Below, in pieces: positions 1 through 5,289 of a DNA stretch of 13,253 nt. The stretch is from Pseudomonadota bacterium (lineage in GTDB: Bacteria; Pseudomonadota; Gammaproteobacteria; Burkholderiales; Rhodocyclaceae), in assembly GCA_009778425.1 (NCBI GenBank), contig WRJU01000225.1, forward strand, positions 1 through 13,253, given 5' to 3'. Both the position numbers and the translations under genes were made by a program. The notes beneath the pieces were generated by a model. That model was not told where the DNA came from, did not search any database, and worked only from the letters and a program-made list of their open reading frames with translations. Numbering within the stretch: the first letter of the stretch is position 1; every line of letters begins with the position of its first letter.

Positions 1-101
1 CCAAGATCAACGATGTGTTTTTCGCCGAGTACGCACCAGCCGACCGAGGCGATGCCAATGTCGAAACCAAAAGTGAGCGGATCGGTGGGCTTGCCAAGCA
101 T
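1..101 (-). CDS. cas9: Cas9 endonuclease, N-terminal fragment (type II-C-like), cut by window edge
   Basis: Only the first 33 codons are inside the window; the gene continues to the left. The protein begins MLGKPTDPLTFGFDIGIASV and continues GWCVLGEKHIVDL. FGFDIGIASVGW is the RuvC-I motif of Cas9, and D14 would be the catalytic Asp that binds metal and cuts the non-target DNA strand (equivalent to D10 in S. pyogenes and D16 in N. meningitidis). A RuvC-I motif within the first 25 residues fits Cas9 and argues against IscB (which has an N-terminal domain before it) and TnpB (where it is central). The ATG at 101 has a GGAGG five bases upstream. An in-frame ATG at 116 is less likely because that Shine-Dalgarno would fall inside the coding sequence. 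The adjacent tracrRNA-like gene supports the call. Family identification is firm; the II-C subtype is inferred from the motif and the tracrRNA. Confidence 0.88.
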   Translation of the reverse strand, partial: MLGKPTDPLTFGFDIGIASVGWCVLGEKHIVDL

Positions 102-119
102 GTCTTCCTCCCTCATAAT
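91..119 (+). promoter_or_regulatory. Sigma70-type promoter for the tracrRNA, overlapping the cas9 start
   Basis: TTGCCA (91-96) and CATAAT (114-119) are separated by exactly 17 bp, and each matches 5 of 6 consensus positions. The predicted start, 7-8 bases downstream, is 126-127, which coincides with the first base of the 36-nt anti-repeat. The -35 lies over cas9 codons 2-4, and the spacer and -10 cover the cas9 ribosome binding site on the other strand. Confidence 0.68.
107..113 (-). promoter_or_regulatory. cas9 Shine-Dalgarno sequence
   Basis: The minus strand reads AGGGAGG followed by AAGAC and then the ATG at 101, giving a strong GGAGG with a 5-nt spacer. This decides the cas9 start in favour of 101 over the in-frame ATG at 116. 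Confidence 0.7.
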
Positions 120-126
120 TTTCAGT

Positions 127-162
127 ATTGTGGCTATCCGGGGTGAGAGCCGTTGCTACAAT
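127..162 (+). repeat. Full-length 36-nt CRISPR anti-repeat within the tracrRNA
   Basis: The reverse complement is a 36-nt unit beginning ATTGTAGC and ending GCCACAAT. That is the usual length and has the inverted-terminus design of II-C repeats (RTTGTAGC...GCTACAAT). The ends, ATTGTGGC (127-134) and GCTACAAT (155-162), are themselves complementary over 8 positions with one G-U pair. No second copy occurs in this window, so it is a solitary degenerate repeat rather than an array. Confidence 0.75.
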
Positions 163-195
163 AAGAAATGCGTTTTTAACGCAATTCGTATCCAG

Positions 196-232
196 CAGTC
201 CGGCAGGGAAACCTGCCGGACTGTTTTATTTT
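196..232 (+). terminator. Intrinsic terminator of the tracrRNA
   Basis: CAGTCCGGCAGG (196-207), a GAAA loop (208-211) and CCTGCCGGACTG (212-223) form a perfect 12-bp GC-rich stem, followed by TTTTATTTT (224-232). The T-tract is only on the plus strand. On the minus strand the hairpin is followed by CTGGATAC, so it should not terminate tkt transcripts efficiently. Confidence 0.92.
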
Positions 233-262
233 GCCACCGGTTTATTTCTCTTTGTGTTTCGG

Positions 263-2275
263 CTATGCGCTTGTCGCGCTTTTCACTGCCTTCACCACAT
301 GCCCGACAGTAAACCCGAAATGCTCAAACAGTCTCCCCGCCGGGGCTGAAGCGCCGAAGGTGTCGATGCTGATGATTGAGCCATCCAGACCGACGTATTT
401 GCGCCAGAAATCGCCGTGCGCGGCTTCGATGGCGATGCGGCGGACGTGCTGGCCGAGGACTTTGAGGCGGTATTCCGGGCTTTGGCGGTCGAAAACGTTG
501 GTGGAGGGCATGGAGACGACGCGGGTGGGGATGCCTTCTTTTTCCAGGGCGGCCTTGGCGTCGAGCGCCAGCTTGACTTCGGAACCGGTGGCGATGAGTA
601 CGGCTTGAGGCGCTCCGGCTTCGGCTTCGGCGAGGATGTAGCCGCCTTTTTTGATGTCGTTCGCGTCGATGTTGCCTGTGACGGTGGGCAGGTTCTGCCG
701 GGAGAGGGCAAGCAGGGTGGGGCCGTCCGTGCGCTCGATGCCCGCAATCCAGGCTGCTGCCGTTTCCACGGCGTCGCATGGCCGCCAGACATCGAGGTTG
801 GGAATCAGGCGCAGGCTTGGGATATGTTCGACGGGTTGGTGCGTGGGGCCGTCTTCACCCAGGCCGATGGAATCGTGGGTGTAGACCATGATTTGCCGCT
901 GGCGCATGAGCGCGGCCATGCGGATGGCGTTGCGGGCATAGTCGGAGAAGACGAGGAAGGTGGCGGTGTAGGGAATCAGGCCGCCGTGGAGCGCCAGCCC
1001 GTTGGCAATGGCGGTCATGCCGAATTCGCGCACGCCGTAGTAGCAGTAGTTGCCGCCCTCAAGAGCCGTCATGCCCCGGCTGCCCTTGACGAAGGTCAGG
1101 TTGGAACCGGCAAGGTCGGCGGAGCCGCCGAAGAGTTCCGGCAGATGAGGGAGCAGGGCGGCTATCGTGTTTTGGCTGGCTTTGCGGGTGGCGATGTTTT
1201 CCGCTTTTTCCTTGCAAGTGGCGATGGTCTGCGCTGCAACCTGAAGCCAGTCGGCGGGAAGCTCCCGCCGGATGACGCGGCGCTCGAACTCAAGGGCAAG
1301 TTCGGGGAAGGCGGCGCGCCAGGCATCGAACCGCTGTTGCCAGTCGGCTTCGAGCGATTTTCCTTTTTGCCGTGCATCCCAGGCGGCGTAGACGTCGGCG
1401 GGAATTTCAAACGGGGAATGCGGCCAAGCGATGGCTTCCCGCGTGGCGGCAATCTCATCCGCGCCCAATGGCGCGCCGTGGCAGTCGTGGCTGCCCGCCT
1501 TGTTGGGGGAACCCATGCCGATGACGGTCTTGCAGCAGATGAGCGAGGGTTTCCGGGTTTCCTTTCGCGCAGCGGCCAGCGCTGCCTCGATGGCTTGGGG
1601 GTCGTGGCCGGGAACGTCGGAGATGACTTGCCAACCGTAGGCTTCAAAGCGTTTTGGCGTGTCGTCGGTAAACCAGCCTTCAACGTGGCCGTCGATGGAA
1701 ATTCCGTTGTCGTCGTAAAAGGCGATCAGTTTGCCGAGGCCGAGCGTGCCTGCGAGGGAACAGGCTTCGTGGGAGACGCCTTCCATCAGGCAGCCGTCGC
1801 CCATGAAGGCGTAGGTGTGGTGATCGACGATGGTGTGGCCGGGGCGGTTGAATTCGGCAGCAAGCAGTTTTTCCGCAAGCGCGAAACCGACGGCGTTGGC
1901 GATGCCTTGCCCAAGCGGGCCGGTGGTGGTTTCCACGCCGGGCGTGTGGCCGGTTTCCGGATGTCCGGCAGTTTTGGAGCCGAACTGGCGGAAATTTTTG
2001 AGGTCGTCGATGGAAAGATCGTAACCCGTGAGGTGGAGCAGGGCGTAGATGAGCATGGAGCCGTGCCCGTTGGAGAGAACGAAGCGGTCGCGGTCTGGCC
2101 AATCGGGGTTGGCGGGGTTGTGTTTCAATGTGCGCCGCCAGAGGACTTCGGCAATTTCCGCCATGCCGAGCGGCGCGCCGGGATGCCCGGAGTTGGCTTT
2201 TTGAATGGCGTCGATGGCAAGCGCGCGGAGCGCGCCGGTGATCGGGTTGAACACGGGGGCGGATGGTTGCGGCAT
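263..2275 (-). CDS. tkt: Transketolase
   Basis: Thiamine-diphosphate enzyme of the non-oxidative pentose phosphate pathway (and of the Calvin cycle where present). It moves two-carbon ketol units between sugar phosphates in the cytoplasm. The product is 670 aa, the usual family length. Visible signatures are NSGHPGAPLGMAE (residues about 28-40), the ThDP/metal motif starting GDGCLMEGVSHE (about 159) and continuing to DDNGISIDG, the REFGMTAIANG segment with the catalytic Glu (about 411-420), and GLGEDGPTHQPVEH (about 470). The start at 2275 matches the normal N-terminus (NPITGALRALAIDAIQKANS). A promoter-like element lies 35-70 bp upstream. The downstream neighbour on the same strand is cas9, and there is no T-tailed minus-strand terminator between them. 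A 630-codon antisense open frame overlaps the gene and is a G+C artefact. Confidence 0.97.
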   Translation of the reverse strand: MPQPSAPVFNPITGALRALAIDAIQKANSGHPGAPLGMAEIAEVLWRRTLKHNPANPDWPDRDRFVLSNGHGSMLIYALLHLTGYDLSIDDLKNFRQFGSKTAGHPETGHTPGVETTTGPLGQGIANAVGFALAEKLLAAEFNRPGHTIVDHHTYAFMGDGCLMEGVSHEACSLAGTLGLGKLIAFYDDNGISIDGHVEGWFTDDTPKRFEAYGWQVISDVPGHDPQAIEAALAAARKETRKPSLICCKTVIGMGSPNKAGSHDCHGAPLGADEIAATREAIAWPHSPFEIPADVYAAWDARQKGKSLEADWQQRFDAWRAAFPELALEFERRVIRRELPADWLQVAAQTIATCKEKAENIATRKASQNTIAALLPHLPELFGGSADLAGSNLTFVKGSRGMTALEGGNYCYYGVREFGMTAIANGLALHGGLIPYTATFLVFSDYARNAIRMAALMRQRQIMVYTHDSIGLGEDGPTHQPVEHIPSLRLIPNLDVWRPCDAVETAAAWIAGIERTDGPTLLALSRQNLPTVTGNIDANDIKKGGYILAEAEAGAPQAVLIATGSEVKLALDAKAALEKEGIPTRVVSMPSTNVFDRQSPEYRLKVLGQHVRRIAIEAAHGDFWRKYVGLDGSIISIDTFGASAPAGRLFEHFGFTVGHVVKAVKSATSA

Positions 2276-2316
2276 GGTGGACTCGAGAATCGATATGGTG
2301 TGCGGTGAAAGCGCGA

Positions 2317-2345
2317 ATTATCCCGGAAAGGCGCGTTGGCGTGAA
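2317..2345 (-). promoter_or_regulatory. Putative tkt promoter
   Basis: On the minus strand, TTCACG (2345-2340) and GATAAT (2322-2317) are 17 bp apart. The -10 matches 5 of 6 and the -35 matches 4 of 6 consensus positions. Transcription would start near 2310, giving a leader of about 35 nt. The site lies in the 92-bp gap between the phosphatase gene and tkt, so tkt can be transcribed independently. Confidence 0.45.
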
Positions 2346-2367
2346 ATTCCGTATTTCCGCGCCCAGA

Positions 2368-3228
2368 TCAGGAATGCGATTGCAGCCAAGCGCGCCACTC
2401 GGCAAACAGCAGGGGATTGGCGGCGGCAATGATGCCACGCTTGACCGCAGGCCCTGCCGACAGGGTGCTGCCGTCCAGCGAACAGGCTTGCCCACCCGCT
2501 TCGGTCAGGATCAGTTGTCCGGCGGCGTAGTCCCACAACATTTGCCCACCGTGCAAATACACATCGAAGCGGCCAGCAGCGAGGAAACACCATTCGAGCG
2601 TACTGGAGCCGAAATTGCGCTGTGAAAAATACGGTGGGCGTGTGACCAGTTCGTCGCCGAGGTGGGGACTGACCTGCTTCAAGTCGAAGCCTGCTACGGC
2701 TTCGCGCAGACGGCGGGTCGTGCGGCGCAACGGTAAGGCTTCATCGTTGAGAAAAGCGCCCGCGCCTTGGGCGGCCAGGAAACATTCCCCGCTGATCGGG
2801 TTGTAAATCACGCCGAGACGCGGTTCGCAATCGAAGAGCCAGGAAATCGAGATGGCGAAAAACGGGATGCCGTTGACGAAGTTGGTCGTGCCGTCGATGG
2901 GGTCGATGCACCATAGGCCGCTGCGTCCCGTGACCCATAAACGAGCCTGCATTTCTCCGCTCATCTCTTCGCCCAGTACCGGCCCGGGCAGGATAGTCGG
3001 CAGAGCTTCGATCAGCCGCCGCTGGGTGGCAAGATCGGCTTCTGTGAAAAGCGTTCCATCGGCCTTGCGTCCGCGTGACACATTGAGATAGCGTGGAAGA
3101 ATTTCTGAGGCCGCGATTTCGCGCACCAGGGTTTCAAGCTGTCGAGCCTTGCCCAATAAGGCATCAGCCGAGGCCGGCAGCGTGTTGGCCGATTGCGTGG
3201 GGCGGGAAAGCGAGAGAGACGAGAGCAT
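2368..3228 (-). CDS. Inositol monophosphatase family protein
   Basis: Predicted Mg2+-dependent, Li+-sensitive-type sugar/inositol phosphate phosphatase of 286 aa. Visible are the GEEMSGE acidic metal ligands (about 85-91), the family signature starting WCIDPIDGTTNFVNG (about 106-120), and the C-terminal motif WDYAAGQLILTEAGG (about 229-243). The DPIDGTTNF form resembles SuhB-type IMPases. HisN-type histidinol-phosphatases and CysQ-type nucleotidases share the fold, so the substrate cannot be fixed and I give no symbol. The first 20 or so residues are Ser/Thr-rich and not obviously part of the fold. No clear Shine-Dalgarno precedes the ATG, which is 15 bp from the divergent rsmE start, so either a leaderless mRNA or a later start is possible. 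tkt follows 92 bp downstream on the same strand. Confidence 0.88.
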   Translation of the reverse strand: MLSSLSLSRPTQSANTLPASADALLGKARQLETLVREIAASEILPRYLNVSRGRKADGTLFTEADLATQRRLIEALPTILPGPVLGEEMSGEMQARLWVTGRSGLWCIDPIDGTTNFVNGIPFFAISISWLFDCEPRLGVIYNPISGECFLAAQGAGAFLNDEALPLRRTTRRLREAVAGFDLKQVSPHLGDELVTRPPYFSQRNFGSSTLEWCFLAAGRFDVYLHGGQMLWDYAAGQLILTEAGGQACSLDGSTLSAGPAVKRGIIAAANPLLFAEWRAWLQSHS

Positions 3229-3243
3229 ACTTACAATAATACG
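3229..3243. promoter_or_regulatory. 15-bp divergent control region between the phosphatase gene and rsmE
   Basis: The whole space between the two divergent ATG codons is an A/T-rich island holding -10-like hexamers on both strands: TACAAT at 3232-3237 (plus) and TATTAT at 3241-3236 (minus). From either hexamer, transcription would start at or within a base or two of the start codon, which suggests leaderless mRNAs. I see no good -35 for either, and neither gene has a convincing Shine-Dalgarno. Confidence 0.35.
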
Positions 3244-3963
3244 ATGGTTTCACGTTTTTATTTTCCTGGAGTTTTACCGCATGTGGGAGAAATTGCGCTT
3301 TCTCCTGCTGCCGCACATCACGCCCTGAAGGTTTTACGCCTCGGTAGTGGTGATGCTGTGGTGCTGTTCGACGGGAGCGGCGGCGAACTGCATGCGCGGC
3401 TCGATGTCCGTGGTCGTTTGGCCGTGGCAGTCGACGGCCAATGGCAGGAGCTCAGCCGGGAATCGCCGCTCGATGTCGTTCTGGTACAGGCGCTGGCAAG
3501 CGGCGACAAGATGGATTGGGTCATCCAGAAGGCGGTGGAACTTGGGGCCATTGGCATCGTTCCCGTGCAGGCCGCGCGCTCGGTATTGCGCCTGATTGGA
3601 GCGCGCGCCGATAAAAAGCTCGAACACTGGCGACAGGTCGTAATTGCCGCCTGCGAGCAGTGCGGGCGCAATCGTCTGCCTTTCGTTGCGCCGGTGCAAA
3701 GCCTTGCCGCTTATCTCGCACAGGCTACGGAAGCCGCGCGATGGGTTTTCGTACCCGGCGGCGAGCCTCTTTCAGCGGTTCAGCCCGTCCCTTCGTCCAT
3801 TCATCTTCTCATCGGCCCCGAAGGCGGGTGGAGCGATGAGGAACTGGCGAGCTGCTCGCGCGCCAGCAGCCGGTCGGTTGGCCTGGGACCGCGCGTTCTG
3901 CGCACAGAGACTGCCGGGTTGGCGGCACTGGCGGCCTTGCAGGCGAGGGCGGGTCAATTTTGA
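3244..3963 (+). CDS. rsmE: 16S rRNA (uracil-1498-N3) methyltransferase RsmE
   Basis: S-adenosylmethionine-dependent enzyme that methylates U1498 of 16S rRNA in the 30S subunit. The product is 239 aa, typical of the family. The N-terminal part (MVSRFYFPG, HHALKVLRLGSGDAVVLFDG) is the PUA-like RNA-binding domain. The C-terminal SPOUT (trefoil-knot) domain shows LLIGPEGGWSDEEL (about 187-200) and LGPRVLRTETAGLAALAAL (about 212-230), which form the SAM-binding knot. The open frame extends 17 codons upstream to 3193, but that would overlap the divergent phosphatase gene, and the homologous N-terminus begins at MVSRFYFPG, so 3244 is chosen. It converges on rpmG, with a 122-bp gap containing inverted repeats. 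Confidence 0.95.
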   Translation: MVSRFYFPGVLPHVGEIALSPAAAHHALKVLRLGSGDAVVLFDGSGGELHARLDVRGRLAVAVDGQWQELSRESPLDVVLVQALASGDKMDWVIQKAVELGAIGIVPVQAARSVLRLIGARADKKLEHWRQVVIAACEQCGRNRLPFVAPVQSLAAYLAQATEAARWVFVPGGEPLSAVQPVPSSIHLLIGPEGGWSDEELASCSRASSRSVGLGPRVLRTETAGLAALAALQARAGQF

Positions 3964-3992
3964 ACGGGCAAAACATTGTTTGTTCGCCCTTT

Positions 3993-4034
3993 GGAAGGGA
4001 AAAGGGGCTACGGTTTGATATGCCGTAACCCCTT
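3993..4034 (-). terminator. Terminator of the rpmB-rpmG operon
   Basis: Read on the minus strand, AAGGGG-T-TACGG (4034-4023) pairs with CCGTA-G-CCCCTT (4013-4002) around a 9-nt loop. This gives 11 paired bases and one internal mismatch, followed by TTTTCCCTT. The short T-tract sits on the minus strand, so it most likely ends rpmG transcripts. It may also hinder rsmE read-through. Confidence 0.6.
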
Positions 4035-4048
4035 GTAGCGCTTGGTGT

Positions 4049-4070
4049 GCAGTACAGGACTTGTACTTGC
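4049..4070. repeat. Small inverted repeat downstream of rpmG
   Basis: AGTACA (4051-4056) and TGTACT (4062-4067) form a perfect 6-bp stem around GGACT, extendable by two pairs with one bulged base. It lies 16 bp past the rpmG stop, between rpmG and the terminator hairpin, and could add to mRNA 3' end stability. Function unknown. Confidence 0.4.
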
Positions 4071-4085
4071 GCTTCCACCGCAAAC

Positions 4086-4262
4086 TTATTTCAGCTTGAT
4101 TTCCTTGTAGACCACATGCTTGCGCACGACCGGGTCGAATTTCTTGAATTCGAGCTTTTCGGGCGTGGTGCGCTTGTTTTTGGATGTGGTGTAGAAGTGA
4201 CCTGTGCCGGCGGTCGATTCCAGCTTGATCTTTTCGCGGGCGCCTTTGCCTTTAGCAGCCAT
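4086..4262 (-). CDS. rpmG: 50S ribosomal protein L33
   Basis: Small basic protein of the large ribosomal subunit, 58 aa: MAAKGKGAREKIKLESTAGT at the start, the L33 core GHFYTTSKNKRTTPEKLEFK, and KFDPVVRKHVVYKEIKLK at the end. It lacks the two CxxC pairs of zinc-binding L33 and so is the cysteine-free form. It is a few residues longer at the N-terminus (extra Ala-Lys-Gly) than the 55-aa form I recall from proteobacteria. It follows rpmB by 28 bp on the same strand, the standard rpmB-rpmG operon. The short length is normal for this family. Confidence 0.96.
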   Translation of the reverse strand: MAAKGKGAREKIKLESTAGTGHFYTTSKNKRTTPEKLEFKKFDPVVRKHVVYKEIKLK

Positions 4263-4290
4263 GACCGTCTCCGTTCTTCAATGGGTGAGC

Positions 4291-4527
4291 TTAGATTTTT
4301 TCGCCACGCGCGCGCAATTCGGCGACAACGGCGTCAATCCCTTTTTTGTCGATGGTGCGCAGTGCAGCGTTGGTGACGCGCAGACTGATCCAACGATTCT
4401 CGGCCTCAGACCAGAAGCGGCGGTTTTGCAGGTTGGGAAGAAAGCGGCGCTTGGTCTTGTTGTGGGCGTGAGAAATGTTGTATCCCACCATCGGTTTTTT
4501 GCCGGTGACTTGGCAGACGCGAGCCAT
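4291..4527 (-). CDS. rpmB: 50S ribosomal protein L28
   Basis: Large-subunit ribosomal protein, 78 aa, the family's usual length. It begins MARVCQVTGKKPMVGYNISH, has the typical HAHNKTKRRFLPNLQ block, and ends in ELRARGEKI. The ATG at 4527 has AGGAG six bases upstream. The frame stays open a further 22 codons to 4593, but that part overlaps the end of radC and is not homologous, so the later start is chosen. First gene of the rpmB-rpmG operon, downstream of radC by 62 bp. Confidence 0.97.
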   Translation of the reverse strand: MARVCQVTGKKPMVGYNISHAHNKTKRRFLPNLQNRRFWSEAENRWISLRVTNAALRTIDKKGIDAVVAELRARGEKI

Positions 4528-4568
4528 GATGTGCTCCTGAAAGTTAGCTTGTTTTCTTGAAACGTTCA

Positions 4569-4598
4569 ATATTAGCGCAAAAGAGGGATTCATAGCAA
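4569..4598 (-). promoter_or_regulatory. Possible rpmB-rpmG promoter
   Basis: On the minus strand, TTGCTA (4598-4593, the last two sense codons of radC) and TAATAT (4574-4569) are 18 bp apart. Each matches 4 of 6 consensus positions. Transcription would start near 4562, about 35 nt before rpmB. It would let the ribosomal genes be expressed independently of radC. Confidence 0.35.
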
Positions 4599-5267
4599 GC
4601 CCCGTTCCGTGAACGATAGCGGCTTGCCGTGCGCAGGGACGACGAAGTGATCGAGCACCTTGACGTCGATCAGCGCGAGCGCGTCGCGCAGATCGCGGGT
4701 GATGAGCTCATCCGAGTGGCTGGGTTCGCTTACGCCGGAGGGGTGATTGTGCGCAAGGACGACAGCGGCGGCATTGTAGCGCAGGGCGAGTTTGACGACT
4801 TCCCGTGGATAGACGCTGGTCTGATTCAGGGTGCCGCGAAAGAGGTCGACGGCCTCGATCAGCCGGTGTCGGGCATCCAGCAGCAGGATGCAGAAGGTCT
4901 CATAGGGGAGGTGAGCCATCCGCAGTTGCAGCCAGTCCCTGACTTCTGTGGGCGAATCGAACAGAATGCCTTCGGTCAGGCGTTCGGCGAGCGCGCGGCG
5001 AGCCAGTTCCATCACTGCCTGGAGTTGTGCATACTTCGCCAGTCCCATACCGGGTATCGTGGCAAATTCGTCCGCGCAAGCATTGCACAGGTGGTTTAGT
5101 GTGCCGAAGTGGCCGAGCAGGGTGCGGGCGAGGTCGACGGCGCTTTGGCCTTTTATGCCGACGCGCAGGAAGATCGCAAGTAGTTCGGCGTCGCTGAGTG
5201 TCTGCGCGCCCCGCGCAAGCAGTTTTTCGCGCGGGCGTTCGTCCGCAGGCCAGTCGGTGATTGCCAT
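4590..5267 (-). CDS. radC: RadC family JAB-domain protein
   Basis: Protein of 225 aa with the standard RadC N-terminus (MAITDWPADERPREKLLARG), a helix-hairpin-helix-like segment IPGMGLAKYAQLQAVMEL (about 71-88), and a C-terminal JAB/MPN metal-binding domain. Its LAHNHPSGVSEPSHSD motif (about 169-184) supplies the two His and the Asp expected for Zn binding. Despite its name, a repair role for RadC is disputed and its biochemical function is not settled. The start codon on the minus strand shares a CATG palindrome with an unused plus-strand ATG at 5266. There is no clear Shine-Dalgarno for radC. It is divergent from coaBC with 22 bp between starts and is followed by rpmB, the same order as E. 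coli dfp/yicR/rpmB. Confidence 0.95.
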   Translation of the reverse strand: MAITDWPADERPREKLLARGAQTLSDAELLAIFLRVGIKGQSAVDLARTLLGHFGTLNHLCNACADEFATIPGMGLAKYAQLQAVMELARRALAERLTEGILFDSPTEVRDWLQLRMAHLPYETFCILLLDARHRLIEAVDLFRGTLNQTSVYPREVVKLALRYNAAAVVLAHNHPSGVSEPSHSDELITRDLRDALALIDVKVLDHFVVPAHGKPLSFTERGLL

Positions 5268-5279
5268 GACAGAAGGATT

Positions 5280-5284
5280 GGAGG
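5280..5284 (+). promoter_or_regulatory. coaBC Shine-Dalgarno sequence
   Basis: GGAGG, then AAGAA, then the ATG at 5290. This is a perfect spacing of 5 nt and decides between 5290 and the in-frame ATG at 5266. Confidence 0.7.
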
Positions 5285-5289
5285 AAGAA

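Larger units (their letters stand above)
126..232 (+). ncRNA. tracrRNA: Predicted tracrRNA of a type II-C CRISPR-Cas9 system
   Basis: This RNA would pair with the repeat part of the crRNA, recruit Cas9 and allow processing of the crRNA. In order it has a promoter ending at 119, a 36-nt anti-repeat (127-162), AAG, a perfect 6-bp hairpin TGCGTT-TTT-AACGCA (169-183), a single-stranded linker, and a 12-bp intrinsic terminator with a U-rich tail (196-232), for a product of about 105 nt. The anti-repeat begins ATTGTGGC and ends CCGTTGCTACAATAAG. From memory, the N. meningitidis tracrRNA begins ATTGTCGC, ends its 36-nt anti-repeat with the same CCGTTGCTACAATAAG string, and shares a central TGAGA. 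The 3' half differs from Neisseria, with a simpler central hairpin and an unrelated terminator stem. It lies immediately upstream of cas9 on the opposite strand. The exact 5' and 3' ends and any processing are inferred. Confidence 0.85.

Noticed and set aside
127..162. A CRISPR array at the left edge
   Set aside because: Only one repeat-like unit is present, and it is followed by a hairpin and terminator rather than spacers. It reads as the tracrRNA anti-repeat.
196..223. Terminator for tkt
   Set aside because: The stem is symmetrical, but on the minus strand it is followed by CTGGATAC rather than a T-tract, so it fits plus-strand termination.
416..2308. 630-codon open frame antisense to tkt
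   Set aside because: It lies opposite a clear transketolase. Its protein is Gly/Val/Asp-rich with no recognisable domain, as expected from the antisense frame of a G+C-rich gene.
3193..3243. 17-codon upstream extension of rsmE
   Set aside because: It would overlap the phosphatase gene, and the family N-terminus begins at MVSRFYFPG.
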